Positions 26,158 to 35,792 of a stretch of 64,000 nucleotides of DNA are shown here, in pieces. Position numbers and translations under genes: made by a program. The notes below the pieces were generated by a model. It had not been told where the DNA came from. It searched no databases and worked only from the letters and a program-made list of their open reading frames with translations. This DNA comes from Chromohalobacter marismortui (GTDB taxonomy: Bacteria > Pseudomonadota > Gammaproteobacteria > Pseudomonadales > Halomonadaceae). The DNA is taken from positions 457,722-521,721 of the forward strand of contig NZ_SOBR01000004.1 of the NCBI RefSeq assembly GCF_004364315.1, written 5' to 3'. Position 1 is the stretch's first letter. Every line of letters starts with the position of its first letter.

Positions 26158-27126
26158 GTGAGTGTCGTGCAGCCTGTTTTCGAGACACCGGATGATGAGA
26201 TCGACCAATTGGCGAATACTCTGTCTCGACAGATACAGAAATGGGCACCGGAAGAAGGTCTGACGCCGACGGCGGTGCCGGGCCTGGAACTGGTGCGCGC
26301 CAATTCCTCGTTGACGAACTGTATCGGCTCGACGGTCTACGACCCTTCGCTGTGTCTGATCGCGCAGGGCAGCAAGCGTATATGGCTGGGTGATCGGGAA
26401 ATCGATTATGGGCCGCTGAGCTGCATGGTGTCGGCGGTGCATCTGCCGGTGCTGGGCAAGGTCACCGAGGCTTCGGCGGAGCGGCCCTACCTGGGGCTGA
26501 AGCTTGCCGTCGATGCCCAGGAAGTCACCGCTCTGGTACTGGAGCTGGGTGAGGGACTGGGCGAGATGGAGGAGCGGGAGTGCGCCGAGACCGCTTGCGG
26601 CCTCGGGCGCGTGCAGGCCGAGAAGGGGCTGGTGGACGCCTTGCTGCGACTGGTGAGCCTGCTCGATTCACCCCAGGACATCCGCATTCTCGCACCGCTG
26701 GTGCGGCGCGAGATCTTCTATCGCGCGCTGGTCGGCGAGATCGGCCTGCACATGCGCAAGTTCGCGGTGGCGGATACCCAGACCCACCGCATCTCGAGGG
26801 TGATCGCGGTACTCAAGGATCGTTTCACCGAGCCGCTGCGCGTTCGCGAGCTGGCGGCGATGGTGAACATGAGCGAGTCGTCACTGTTCCACAGCTTCAA
26901 GCAGGTCACCCGGATGTCGCCGGTGCAGTTCCAGAAGAAACTGCGCTTGCACGAAGCGCGCAGGCTGATGCTGGCCGAAGGGATGGAGGCGGCCACCGCC
27001 AGTTTCCGCGTGGGGTACGGCAGTCCATCCCATTTCAGCCGTGAGTACAGCCGTCTGTTCGGCGTGCCGCCCCGCACGGACGTGAGCAAGCTGCGCGGTG
27101 AGCTGCCGCAGACTGCCCGCGCCTGA
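26158..27126 (+). CDS. AraC-family transcriptional regulator
   Basis: 322-aa regulator with the N-terminal AraC_N (arabinose-binding-like) domain (about residues 35-195, including LCLIAQGSKRIWLGD) and two C-terminal HTH motifs (about 220-310: VRELAAMVNMSESSLFHSFK and SPSHFSREYSRLFGVPP). The start is GTG at 26158 with GAGAGGG upstream. It is divergent from the MexEF-like pump and is the obvious candidate regulator for it; the inducer is unknown. It is convergent with ridA, 26 bases apart. Confidence 0.88.
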   Translation: MSVVQPVFETPDDEIDQLANTLSRQIQKWAPEEGLTPTAVPGLELVRANSSLTNCIGSTVYDPSLCLIAQGSKRIWLGDREIDYGPLSCMVSAVHLPVLGKVTEASAERPYLGLKLAVDAQEVTALVLELGEGLGEMEERECAETACGLGRVQAEKGLVDALLRLVSLLDSPQDIRILAPLVRREIFYRALVGEIGLHMRKFAVADTQTHRISRVIAVLKDRFTEPLRVRELAAMVNMSESSLFHSFKQVTRMSPVQFQKKLRLHEARRLMLAEGMEAATASFRVGYGSPSHFSREYSRLFGVPPRTDVSKLRGELPQTARA

Positions 27127-27152
27127 TCGTGTGTCGGGGGCGAGTGACGGCC

Positions 27153-27542
27153 TCAGTCGCCGATGACCATCACGGCTTCCGCTTCCACCTGGCTGCCCTT
27201 GGGAAGCTGCTTGACGCCGACCGCGGCACGGGCCGGATACGGCGTCTGGAAGTACTCTTCCATGATTTGATTGACCACGGCGAAGTTGCCCAGATCGGTC
27301 AGGTAGAGGTTGAGCTTGACGATATCCTGCAGCGAGCCGGCGGCTTCGTGGCAGACGGCCTGGAGATTGGTGAAGACCTGACGCGCCTGGGCTTCGAAGT
27401 CCTCGCCGACCAGCTCCATGGTGCCGGGATCCAGCGGGATCTGCCCGGACATGTACACGGTGTTGCCGGCCTTGATGGCCTGCGAGTAGGGGCCGATGGC
27501 GGCGGGCGCCTGCTCGGTATTGATGACGGCTTTGTTGCTCAT
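27153..27542 (-). CDS. ridA: RidA family reactive enamine/imine deaminase
   Basis: Removes reactive 2-aminoacrylate and related enamines formed by PLP enzymes such as threonine dehydratase, protecting other PLP enzymes. The 129-aa product has the family pattern [19 protein letters not shown] (about residues 17-35) and the conserved Arg-containing end [14 protein letters not shown] (about 100-113). AAGGAG precedes the ATG at 27542. It lies beyond the spoT terminator, so it has its own transcript. Confidence 0.94.
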   Translation of the reverse strand: MSNKAVINTEQAPAAIGPYSQAIKAGNTVYMSGQIPLDPGTMELVGEDFEAQARQVFTNLQAVCHEAAGSLQDIVKLNLYLTDLGNFAVVNQIMEEYFQTPYPARAAVGVKQLPKGSQVEAEAVMVIGD

Positions 27543-27633
27543 GGCATGGCTCCTTGTCGTTATGCGGTGTGCGCATTGCGATGGACAAAAATAACGACGC
27601 CGCCGCGTCCGCATGAGCGGGCGCGGCGGGCAT

Positions 27634-27685
27634 CGTAAAAACGAAACGACCGACCCGCCGCCAGCAGGAGCGGCGGGTCGGTCGC
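27634..27685 (-). terminator. Strong terminator of the gmk-rpoZ-spoT operon
   Basis: Perfect 15-bp inverted repeat (27648-27662 with 27671-27685, loop CAGCAGGA) eight bases after the spoT stop on the minus strand, followed by TTTCGTTTTTAC. This is one of the strongest Rho-independent terminators in the window. Confidence 0.93.
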
Positions 27686-27692
27686 CACGGTG

Positions 27693-29828
27693 TCAACTGC
27701 GAACGCGAGTGATCTTGCCGACGTGGGGCAGGTTGCGCAGTCGTTTCATGATACTTGCCAGATGCACGCGATTGTGGACGGCCAACGTCAAGTTGATGAT
27801 CGACAAGCGTGCATCGCGTTCTTCGATGCCAATGCGTTCGATGTTGGCATCGGCGTCGGTCACCAGGCCGGCCAGCTCGGCGACCAGACCGCGCCGCGTC
27901 TCGACGTGGAGACGCAGCGCCACCGGGAAATCCTGGTCGATCTGCTGCGACCACGCCAGGGCGAACAGCTTGTCGGGGTCGTCGCGCAGTTCCTGAAGGT
28001 TACCACAATCGTGGCGGTGCACCACGATCCCCTTGCCCACCGATAGATGGCCGACGATGGGGTCGCCGGGCAGCGGGTAGCAGCAGCGCGCGAAGCTGAT
28101 CACCATGCCCTCGGCACCGTTGATCACGATGGGCACGCCGGAGCCCGGTGCCGTGGCGACTTCCTCGGCGCTCGACGGCGCGCTGGATTCCAGAAGACGT
28201 CGCGCGATGGCGTAGGCCATGCGCGTGCCGAGGCCGATGGATTCGAGCAGATCGTCCTCGTGCTTGAGCTCAAGCTCCTCGAGTAGCGTCGCCAAGCGAT
28301 GCTCGGGCAGTTCTTCGAGGCTGGTCTCGAAGGCGCTCAGTGCGCGGTTGAGCAGGCGCCGGCCGAGCTGCACGGATTCGGTGCGCTGCTGATGCTTGAT
28401 GGCGTGGCGGATCGCCGAGCGGGCCTTGGCGGTGACCACGAAATTGAGCCAGGCCAGGTTGGGTCGGGCGCCGGGGGCGGTGATGATTTCCAGCGTCTGG
28501 CCGCTTTCCAGGGTCGAGGACAGCGGTGCCAAATGACGATCGATGCGGCAGGCGATGCAGCTGTTGCCGATGTCGGTATGCACGCTATAGGCGAAGTCCA
28601 CCGCGGTGGCGCCGCCGGGGAGTTCCATGATATCGCCCTTGGGCGTGAACACGTAGATATCGTCGGGGAACAGGTCGTTCTTGACGTGCTCGATGAACTC
28701 CAGGGAATTGCCGGCGTGGCGTTGCATTTCGAGCAGGCCGCGTACCCACTCACGCGCGCGCGCATGGCTGCCGGCGCCGATGGGGCGTTCGGTCTGGCCG
28801 GCCTTGTACAGCCAGTGTGCGGCGATGCCGTTGTTGGCCATCGCTTCCATCTCACGGGTACGAATCTGTACCTCGATGGGCATCCCGCTGGGACCGAACA
28901 GTGTCGTATGCAGGCTCTGGTAGCCGTTGGCCTTGGGGATGGCGATATAGTCCTTGAAGCGCCCCGGTACCGGCTTGTAAAGATTGTGCACCGCGCCGAG
29001 GATGCGGTAACAGGTGTCGACGTCGTCGGTGATGATGCGAAACCCGAACACGTCCATGATCTCGGCGAAGGGTTTGCGCTGATCGCGCATCTTGCGATAG
29101 ATCGACAACAGGTGTTTCTGGCGCCCCACCACGCTGCCGCCCAGCGCGTCGTCATCGAGGCATTTCTGCAGGCTGTCCTGGATCTGGCGCATCATCGAGC
29201 GACGATTGCCGCGCGCCTTGGTGACGGCGCGCTTGATGCGTTCGGCGCGCATCGGGTGGATCGCCTGGAAGGAGAGATCCTCGAGCTCGACGCGGATGGT
29301 GTTGATGCCCAGGCGGCTGGCGATGCGGGCGTAGATTTCCAGCGTCTCGCGGGCGATGCGGCGCTTCTTGTCAGGCCTGAGCGCCCCGAGGGTACGCATG
29401 TTGTGCAGGCGGTCGGTGAGCTTGACGATGATCACGCGGATGTCCTGAGACATCGCCAGGACCATCTTCTGGAAATTCTCGGCCTGGGCGACCGCCTTGT
29501 CCTCGAAGGTGATCTGGGTCAGCTTGGAAACGCCATCCACCAGTTCGGCCACGGGGTCGCCGAACTGCCTGGCCAGTGCTTCCTTGGTCACGCCGGTATC
29601 TTCGATGACGTCGTGCAGCATGGCCGCCATCAGACTCTGATGGTCCATGTGCATGTTGGCGAGGATGTTGGCGACGGCGAGCGGATGCGTGACGTAGGGC
29701 TCGCCGGAGCGCCGACGCTGACCGTCATGGGCCTGCTCGGCGTAGTAGAAGGCGCGCTTGACGTGCAGAATCTCCTCGGGCGGCAGGTAGCTGCCGAGTC
29801 GGTCTGCGAGGTCGTCGATGGTGAACAT
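27693..29828 (-). CDS. spoT: Bifunctional (p)ppGpp synthetase/hydrolase SpoT
   Basis: Makes and degrades the stringent-response alarmone. The 711-aa product has an intact hydrolase HD domain (HAxxxH-type region and MLHDVIEDT at about residues 68-76), so it is the hydrolysing SpoT rather than RelA. The synthetase domain (about 200-330), TGS domain (DDIYVFTPKGDIMELPGG, about 390) and C-terminal ACT domain follow. The frame is open to 30002, but MFTIDDLADRLGSYLP at 29828 is the family start. It is the last gene after gmk and rpoZ. Confidence 0.96.
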   Translation of the reverse strand: MFTIDDLADRLGSYLPPEEILHVKRAFYYAEQAHDGQRRRSGEPYVTHPLAVANILANMHMDHQSLMAAMLHDVIEDTGVTKEALARQFGDPVAELVDGVSKLTQITFEDKAVAQAENFQKMVLAMSQDIRVIIVKLTDRLHNMRTLGALRPDKKRRIARETLEIYARIASRLGINTIRVELEDLSFQAIHPMRAERIKRAVTKARGNRRSMMRQIQDSLQKCLDDDALGGSVVGRQKHLLSIYRKMRDQRKPFAEIMDVFGFRIITDDVDTCYRILGAVHNLYKPVPGRFKDYIAIPKANGYQSLHTTLFGPSGMPIEVQIRTREMEAMANNGIAAHWLYKAGQTERPIGAGSHARAREWVRGLLEMQRHAGNSLEFIEHVKNDLFPDDIYVFTPKGDIMELPGGATAVDFAYSVHTDIGNSCIACRIDRHLAPLSSTLESGQTLEIITAPGARPNLAWLNFVVTAKARSAIRHAIKHQQRTESVQLGRRLLNRALSAFETSLEELPEHRLATLLEELELKHEDDLLESIGLGTRMAYAIARRLLESSAPSSAEEVATAPGSGVPIVINGAEGMVISFARCCYPLPGDPIVGHLSVGKGIVVHRHDCGNLQELRDDPDKLFALAWSQQIDQDFPVALRLHVETRRGLVAELAGLVTDADANIERIGIEERDARLSIINLTLAVHNRVHLASIMKRLRNLPHVGKITRVRS

Positions 29829-29856
29829 AGTGCGCGCCTTCGAGGATGGAGAGGCC

Positions 29857-30108
29857 TTAGTCGTTGTACTCTCGCTCGGGGCGCGGCTTGGCGGCGGGCG
29901 GCTCGACGACTTCGTTGAGGACGCTGGCGTCGACCAGGCCGGCGGCGATTTCACGCAGTGCCATGACCGTGGGCTTGTCGTTTTCCCAAGGCAGCAAGGC
30001 ATCGCGCGAGCCGCGAGCGAGTTGACGTGAACGCTGGGTGGCGATCATCACCAACTGAAAACGGTTATCGACGTTGTCGAGGCAATCTTCTACGGTAACG
30101 CGTGCCAT
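29857..30108 (-). CDS. rpoZ: RNA polymerase omega subunit
   Basis: Small RNA polymerase subunit that helps assemble beta' and forms part of a ppGpp site. The 83-aa product starts [20 protein letters not shown] and contains [10 protein letters not shown], both hallmarks. It lies between gmk (66 bases upstream) and spoT (28 bases downstream), the classic order that links it to ppGpp metabolism. Confidence 0.96.
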   Translation of the reverse strand: MARVTVEDCLDNVDNRFQLVMIATQRSRQLARGSRDALLPWENDKPTVMALREIAAGLVDASVLNEVVEPPAAKPRPEREYND

Positions 30109-30173
30109 GAGTGTGGACCCTGATCGAGAAATATAAAGCGGCTTGCGCCGGACCTACGGAAGGACCCTCGAGT

Positions 30174-30821
30174 CTACTCGACGTCTTCCACGCGTGACAA
30201 GAGCGCTTCCAGTAGCGGGGTGTGAGCGGCCTGTACGCGGCTCACGCGTGTCCGCTCGGCATGTACCAGGCAACTCAGCTCGTCGAGGGCATGCGCGAAG
30301 GTGTCGTTGATGATGACATGATCGTATTCGTCATAGTGCGACATCTCGTCGACCGCGTCACGCATGCGCCGCGCGATGGTCGCTTCATCGTCGGTGCCGC
30401 GCCCGGCAAGCCGTGCATGGAGCGCTTCCCGGGAAGGCGGCAGGATGAACACCGAGACCGCCGCGTCGAAGGCCGCACGCACTTGGCGGGCGCCTTGCCA
30501 GTCGATTTCCAGGATCACGTCCTGGCCGGCGTCGAGCAGGGCCTGCACGGCGGCACGTGAGGTGCCGTAGTAGTTGTCGAAGACCCGTGCGTACTCGATG
30601 AAGTCGCCGCTTTCGATCAACCGCTCGAACGTCGTGACGTCGACGAAGTGGTAGTTGACGCCGTTGCGCTCGCCGGGACGCATGGTACGCGTGGTGTGCG
30701 AGACGCTGACCTGAATGCCCGCGATGCGTTCGAGCAGGGCGCGTACCAGGCTGGTCTTGCCCGCGCCGGAAGGCGCCGAGACGATGTAGAGTGTCCCTTT
30801 TGACGGAAGCTGAGTGGGCAT
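30174..30821 (-). CDS. gmk: Guanylate kinase
   Basis: Phosphorylates GMP to GDP with ATP. The 215-aa product has the P-loop [10 protein letters not shown] (about residues 16-25), the GMP-binding segment [21 protein letters not shown] (about 38-58; conserved Ser, Arg and Tyr) and the lid region. It is the first gene of gmk-rpoZ-spoT. In E. coli and pseudomonads the yicC/rph region lies next to it; here 24 kb intervene. Confidence 0.96.
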   Translation of the reverse strand: MPTQLPSKGTLYIVSAPSGAGKTSLVRALLERIAGIQVSVSHTTRTMRPGERNGVNYHFVDVTTFERLIESGDFIEYARVFDNYYGTSRAAVQALLDAGQDVILEIDWQGARQVRAAFDAAVSVFILPPSREALHARLAGRGTDDEATIARRMRDAVDEMSHYDEYDHVIINDTFAHALDELSCLVHAERTRVSRVQAAHTPLLEALLSRVEDVE

Positions 30822-30931
30822 AGGGCGTGTCCGATTGAGCCGCTTCTGGGGAAACGTGCATTATCGCATACACTTTGTGTTCTGCCGACATCGCGCAGGA
30901 TGCGTCACCCGCTGAACAAGGAACCTTTTGC

Positions 30932-32140
30932 ATGCCCCCCACTGTGTCATCCACAAGTGCCTCGACGACGCGCCTGGCCTTCGCCGGGGTCGCCTTCGCG
31001 TTCCTCGTGACCATGCTGGGGACGACGTTGCCGACACCGCTTTACCCAGGCTATCAGGCGGCCTTCGGCTTCTCGCAGCTCATCATCACGGTGATCTTCG
31101 CCGCCTATGCCGTGGGGGTCATCGCCGCGCTGTTGGTCACCGGTCGCTGGTCGGATCAATTGGGGCGCCGTCCGCTGTTGTTTGCGGGGTTGGCGGCAGC
31201 GGCGCTTAGCGATGTCGTCTTCCTGGCGGCCGACGGTCTTTCCACGCTGTTGGTGGGGCGCGTGCTGTCAGGCATCTCGGCCGGTATTTTCACCGGCACG
31301 GCGACGGTGGCCGTGGTTGAGCTGGCGCCCGAGGCCTGGAAGCGCACGGCGACCTTCGTCGCGACCGCCGCCAACATGGGGGGGCTGGGCTTGGGGCCGG
31401 TGGTCGCGGGCGCCTTGGGAGAATACGCCGCGTGGCCGTTGCATCTGGCCTATGCCGTGCATCTGGGGCTATTGGCGATCGCCGTGCTGGGCGTCGCCAT
31501 GGCGGCGGAGACCGTGACCCGACCGCCTCGGGTTCGCCTGCGGATCCAGCGTCTGAAGGTGCCCCCCGAGGTGCGCGGCGTGTTCATGCCGGCGGTGATC
31601 GCGGGCTTCGCTGGTTTCGCGGTGCTGGGGTTCTTCACCGCCACCGCCCCGGCGTTCATGAGCCAGGTGCTGGGGTATTCGAACCTGCTGGCGATCGGTC
31701 TGGTGGCGGGCTGCGTGTTCTTCGCCTCGACGCTGGGGCAACTCGTGCAGGGGCGTCTGCCCGAGGCGCACCGCTTGCCGCTGGGATGTGCCGTGGTGAT
31801 CGTGGGGGCATTACTGGTGGGAGCCGGATTGGCATGGGCGACGCTCTGGGGCTTCCTGCTGGGGGCGCTGATCGTCGGCCTGGGTCAAGGTATCGCCTTT
31901 CGCGCCGGACTGGGTGCGGTGGCGGCGGCCTGCCCGTTGAATCAGCGTGGCGCGGTGACCTCGACCTTCTTCGTCATCGTCTATGTGGCGATCTCGATTC
32001 CCGTGGTGGGCATCGGCCTGATGGCGCGGCTCGTCGGCTTGCAAGCCACCGGGGTGGGATTCGCCATCGGCGTGGCCGCGCTGGCGGGCGTGGCTTTGGT
32101 ATCATTGCAGCGTCAGCGTGCCGCGACGGCGGTGCGTTAA
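30932..32140 (+). CDS. MFS transporter
   Basis: 402-aa major facilitator protein with twelve predicted membrane segments and the loop 2-3 motif GRWSDQLGRRPLL (about residues 71-83). The substrate is unknown; the family resembles drug/metabolite exporters of the DHA1 type. ATG 30932 is preceded by AAGGAA; upstream codons in the same frame look non-coding. It is divergent from gmk, and pyrC follows 33 bases later, so they may be cotranscribed. Confidence 0.82.
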   Translation: MPPTVSSTSASTTRLAFAGVAFAFLVTMLGTTLPTPLYPGYQAAFGFSQLIITVIFAAYAVGVIAALLVTGRWSDQLGRRPLLFAGLAAAALSDVVFLAADGLSTLLVGRVLSGISAGIFTGTATVAVVELAPEAWKRTATFVATAANMGGLGLGPVVAGALGEYAAWPLHLAYAVHLGLLAIAVLGVAMAAETVTRPPRVRLRIQRLKVPPEVRGVFMPAVIAGFAGFAVLGFFTATAPAFMSQVLGYSNLLAIGLVAGCVFFASTLGQLVQGRLPEAHRLPLGCAVVIVGALLVGAGLAWATLWGFLLGALIVGLGQGIAFRAGLGAVAAACPLNQRGAVTSTFFVIVYVAISIPVVGIGLMARLVGLQATGVGFAIGVAALAGVALVSLQRQRAATAVR

Positions 32141-32173
32141 GCGTTTTTCACGTCAGCGCCCAGGAGTCCCAGC

Positions 32174-33229
32174 ATGTCCGAGTCCCCCACCCGCCTTCGC
32201 CTTCGCCGCCCCGACGACTGGCATCTCCATCTGCGCGATGGTGACGTGATGCGCCTGGTGCTGCCCGCCACCAGTCGGGTCTATGGGCGCGCCATCGTGA
32301 TGCCCAACCTGATGCCGCCGATCACCACGCTGGACGCCGCCGAGGCGTATCGCAGGCGGATCCTCGAGGCGTTGCCGTCGGGGCATGACTTCACGCCGCT
32401 GATGACTTGCTATCTCAACGAGAGCGTCAGCGCCGAGACGCTGGAGGCAGGGCACGCCAGCGGCTTGCTGACGGCGGCCAAGCTGTACCCGGCCAATGCC
32501 ACCACCAACTCGCAGCATGGCGTCAAGCGTATCCAGGACATCTACCCGCTGCTCGAGACGATGCAGCGCATCGGCATGCCGCTGCTGGTGCATGGCGAAG
32601 TCACGCGCGGCGAGATCGATATCTTCGATCGCGAGAAGGCCTTCATCGACGAGGTGATGACACCGCTGCGCGAGCATTTCCCGGCGCTCAAGGTCGTTTT
32701 CGAGCACATTACCACCGGCGATGCGGCGCAGTATGTCCTGGAGGGCGATGCCAACCTGGCCGCGACGCTGACGCCGCAGCATCTGGCCCACAATCGCAAT
32801 GACATGCTGGTGGGCGGTATTCGCCCGCATCTGTACTGTCTGCCGATCCTCAAGCGGGCCGAGCACCAGCGGGCGCTGCGCGCAGCGGTGGCCAGCGGGC
32901 ACCCGCGGTTCTTTCTGGGGACCGACTCGGCACCGCACGTGGTCGCCGCCAAGGAGACCCGTTGCGGCTGTGCCGGGGTCTTCAACGCCCAGGCCGCGCT
33001 CTCGGTCTACGCGGAGGTGTTCGAGGAGGAAGGCGCGCTCGAGCACTTCGCGGCCTTCTGTGCGGAGAACGGACCGCGCTTCTATGATTTACCGCTCAAC
33101 GATGAGGAGATAGAGCTCGTGCGCCAGCCGACGACCATGCCCGAGCGCATCGACGGCCATGGCGAGACCTTGAAGCCCTTCAAGGCTGGTGAAACCCTGG
33201 CCTGGACCGTCAATGCCGGACGCGACTGA
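32174..33229 (+). CDS. pyrC: Dihydroorotase
   Basis: Third enzyme of pyrimidine synthesis, forming dihydroorotate from carbamoyl aspartate. The 351-aa type II enzyme has the Zn-binding WHLHLRDGD (about residues 17-25), the carboxylated lysine in [13 protein letters not shown] (about 103-115), HGE, FEHITT and the late [10 protein letters not shown] (about 250-259). Length and motifs match E. coli PyrC. It is convergent with the phosphatase gene, ten bases apart. pyrE is also in the window (57.5 kb). Confidence 0.96.
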   Translation: MSESPTRLRLRRPDDWHLHLRDGDVMRLVLPATSRVYGRAIVMPNLMPPITTLDAAEAYRRRILEALPSGHDFTPLMTCYLNESVSAETLEAGHASGLLTAAKLYPANATTNSQHGVKRIQDIYPLLETMQRIGMPLLVHGEVTRGEIDIFDREKAFIDEVMTPLREHFPALKVVFEHITTGDAAQYVLEGDANLAATLTPQHLAHNRNDMLVGGIRPHLYCLPILKRAEHQRALRAAVASGHPRFFLGTDSAPHVVAAKETRCGCAGVFNAQAALSVYAEVFEEEGALEHFAAFCAENGPRFYDLPLNDEEIELVRQPTTMPERIDGHGETLKPFKAGETLAWTVNAGRD

Positions 33230-33239
33230 TGCGCTGGCG

Positions 33240-33824
33240 TCAGGTCGTCGTCGACAGGCGCGGCAAGTGCGCCACGTCTGACTCGTGCAAGGGGCGCACC
33301 TCCCAGCCGCGTGTCCCCCGTGGCGCTACCCATTGCGGCATAGCGTTATCGGTGCGCGGGCCTTCCGGCGTGCCGCTGTCGAGGTAACGGATCACCCGAA
33401 TCAGTCCGGAATGGCCGACGACCAGCGGCGTCTCGTGCTCGACGAGCAGCGCATTGAGCGTGGCGACGATGCGGGTGACGAAATCCGCCCAGCTTTCGCC
33501 GCCCTCGGGCGAGATCAGATAAGGCATCGTCTCGGGGATGGGCTGCTCTTCGTGCTCGCCCCAATGGCGCTCCTTGAGCCCACCGATCAGGCAGTGCGGG
33601 GCGCGTCCGGTGGCCAGTTCGGCCGTGCGTCGGGCGCGCTCCAGAGGACTGGCGACGATCAGCGGCCAGGCGATATCACCGAGCAGCCGCGCTGCCTGGC
33701 GCGCCTCGCGCTCGCCCTGCGCGGTGAGGGGAACATCGCGCTGGCCGGCGATCCGACGGCTCAAGTTGCTGGTGCTCTGGCCGTGGCGCAGAAAGACGAA
33801 AGGGCGACGAATCAGCTCGGGCAT
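33240..33824 (-). CDS. Histidine phosphatase family protein
   Basis: 194-aa phosphoglycerate-mutase-like phosphatase. The catalytic RHG motif is in FLRHGQSTSN (about residues 11-20), the second-site Arg in SPLERARRTAEL (about 59-70), the acid in GLKERHWGEHEEQ and the second His in VVGHSGLIRVIRYLDSG (about 139-155). The substrate is unknown; many such proteins are annotated loosely as phosphoglycerate mutases. Confidence 0.85.
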   Translation of the reverse strand: MPELIRRPFVFLRHGQSTSNLSRRIAGQRDVPLTAQGEREARQAARLLGDIAWPLIVASPLERARRTAELATGRAPHCLIGGLKERHWGEHEEQPIPETMPYLISPEGGESWADFVTRIVATLNALLVEHETPLVVGHSGLIRVIRYLDSGTPEGPRTDNAMPQWVAPRGTRGWEVRPLHESDVAHLPRLSTTT

Positions 33825-33935
33825 GGCGTTGGCTCCATGGGCGATGATGTCTCGATCCTATCAGTTCATGCGTGCCACGGCGTGTCTTCCTGCATTGATG
33901 GCGGTGACGGGCCACGTCATGATGCAGCGCTTATG

Positions 33936-33964
33936 TTTAGACTTAAGTCTAAGTGAGCGATAAT
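33936..33964 (+). promoter_or_regulatory. Promoter with a perfect 16-bp palindromic operator
   Basis: TTAGACTTAAGTCTAA (33937-33952) is a perfect palindrome. It covers a -35-like TTTAGA (33936-33941) placed 17 bases from a -10-like GATAAT (33959-33964), 38 bases before the MFS gene at 34002. A repressor bound here would block the promoter. No regulator gene is adjacent. Confidence 0.65.
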
Positions 33965-34001
33965 GCGCCGATCACCTCGGCACTCACAACAGGGAAACGA
34001 C

Positions 34002-35219
34002 ATGCACGCATCCACAGACGCGTCGACGCCTTCCGGCGGCGCCGCGCACCCACGCCTGGCGGAATTGGCCCTGGCGCTGGGTGGTTTCGGTATCGGTACC
34101 GGTGAATTCGTCATCATGGGATTGATGAGTCGTGTCGCCGAGGACCTGCAAGTGGCCATTCCCGATGTCGGTTATGCCATCAGCAGTTACGCGCTCGGCG
34201 TCGTCGTCGGTGCGCCGATCATCTCGGCGTTGGCGGCACGTCTGCCCAAGCGGGGGTTATTGATCGGGCTGATGCTGTTGTTCGCCCTCGGCAATGTCGC
34301 CAGCATCATGGCGCCGCATTTCGGTACCTTCGTCGGGCTGCGCTTCATCGCCGGTCTGCCGCATGGCGCCTATTTCGGCGTTGCGGCGCTGGTCGCGGCG
34401 GCGGCGGTACCCGTCGAGCAACGCGCTCGGGCGGTGGCGCGCGTCATGACCGGGCTGACCGTGGCGATCCTGATCGGGGCGCCGCTGGCGACTTGGGTAG
34501 GCAATATGATCGGCTGGCAGGCGGCCTTTGCGGGCGTGGCCGGTATCGCCTTGCTGACGGCGCTGATGGTGCGTCTGTGGGTGCCGTATCAGCCTGCCGA
34601 CCGTCAGGCCAGCCCCAAGCGTGAGATGACCGCGATGATCAAGCCGCGCGTGCTGTTCACGCTGGGCGTGGCGTGTTTCGGGTGTGGCGGCATGTTTGCG
34701 GTGTTCAGTTATGTCATGCCCACGCTGACTCAGCAGGCGGGCATGGCGGCGTCGCTGGGGCCGTTGGTGCTGGCTATCTTCGGGGTGGGCACCATCCTCG
34801 GCAATTTCGCGGGCGCGCGCATCGCCGACTGGAATCTGCTGCGCGGGATTCCGATCATCCTGCTGTGGGTCGCCTGCGTGCAGGGCGGCTTCTACTTCGC
34901 TGCCAACACGGTCTGGACGGGGCTGTTGTTCGTGGCGCTGGTGGGCACCAGCATGGCCGTCGCCCCGGCGATGCAGACCCGATTGATGGATGTCGCCGAG
35001 GATGCCCAGACCATGGCCGCCTCGCTCAATCATGCCGCTTTCAACATGGCCAATGCTCTGGGCGCCTGGCTGGCCGGCGTCACGATCAAGATGGGCCTGG
35101 CGTGGTCCTCCACCGGGCTGGTCGGCGCCTCGCTGGCTCTGCTGGGCATCGCGATCTTCGCCACCGGCCGCTGGCTGGAAAAGCGCGAGGCGTTGCAGCA
35201 GCCCGCCGCCTCGTCATAA
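34002..35219 (+). CDS. AraJ-like MFS transporter
   Basis: 405-aa major facilitator protein of the DHA1 sugar-efflux/arabinose-efflux group, with twelve membrane segments. Typical features are GGFGIGTGEFVIMGLM (about residues 28-43, helix 1) and LRFIAGLPHGAYFGVAALVA (about 113-132). AGGGAAA precedes the ATG at 34002. Its promoter overlaps a 16-bp palindrome, which suggests repression by a dimeric regulator and induction by some toxic or signalling compound. The substrate is unknown. Confidence 0.87.
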   Translation: MHASTDASTPSGGAAHPRLAELALALGGFGIGTGEFVIMGLMSRVAEDLQVAIPDVGYAISSYALGVVVGAPIISALAARLPKRGLLIGLMLLFALGNVASIMAPHFGTFVGLRFIAGLPHGAYFGVAALVAAAAVPVEQRARAVARVMTGLTVAILIGAPLATWVGNMIGWQAAFAGVAGIALLTALMVRLWVPYQPADRQASPKREMTAMIKPRVLFTLGVACFGCGGMFAVFSYVMPTLTQQAGMAASLGPLVLAIFGVGTILGNFAGARIADWNLLRGIPIILLWVACVQGGFYFAANTVWTGLLFVALVGTSMAVAPAMQTRLMDVAEDAQTMAASLNHAAFNMANALGAWLAGVTIKMGLAWSSTGLVGASLALLGIAIFATGRWLEKREALQQPAASS

Positions 35220-35451
35220 GACGACTGAGCCGTCAGTGGCTTGTGTTAGTCCGCTGGCGGCCGTCATGTCCCTCGAATCATCGTTCTCTCGCCCTCCCCA
35301 TGTCCGCTGGCGTTTAAGTTTTCCCTTATGCTTGCCGATGAGAATCTAGGGGTCGTGTTGCCCAGCCGCATCGTCGGGTCAACGTGCTCGCGATACTTGT
35401 GCAGGGCCGGACCATTGGCACCACCAGGATGGACGTCATGGAGAAAAGGCT

Positions 35452-35763
35452 ATGTCGGGTATGCAAGGTGGAGGGGGTGTGCGGGAACAGGGGGCCGTCG
35501 CGGTGCTCGGATTTACGCTCTCATGTCGATTGCAGGGGGCGTCGGAAGTCGTGGGATACCTGCTGGAAGCCCTGGAGGAAGAGCTCGAAGCGCGCGGTCT
35601 GATCATGGGCGGCGGGGTCGATGCGGATCGGCTGGATGTCTTCATCCTGCCGCGCAAGGGTGCCGAGCCCTCGCCGGACGACCGTCTGACGCTGGCCGAC
35701 TGGCTCGCGCGGCAGCCTGCGTGCCTCGAGGTCGCGGTGGGCGATTGGGTGGAGATTGACTGA
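35452..35763 (+). CDS. YggL-like (DUF469) small protein
   Basis: 103 aa. After a short Gly-rich start it shows the YggL pattern: GFTLSCRL (about residues 20-27), an acidic helix (LLEALEEELEARGL), GGG, and a C-terminal WL...VGDWVEID, matching the length and order of this ribosome-associated family. The ATG at 35452 follows GGAGAAAAGG; an alternative ATG lies three codons later. Similarity is judged by eye, and classical YggL has a basic N-terminus missing here. Confidence 0.6.
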   Translation: MSGMQGGGGVREQGAVAVLGFTLSCRLQGASEVVGYLLEALEEELEARGLIMGGGVDADRLDVFILPRKGAEPSPDDRLTLADWLARQPACLEVAVGDWVEID

Positions 35764-35792
35764 GCGTCCGCTGCGTTCTCCGACCCGGTGGC

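Noticed and set aside
28299..29918. 539-codon plus-strand open frame opposite spoT
   Set aside because: spoT on the minus strand has all family domains; the antisense translation shows no domain.
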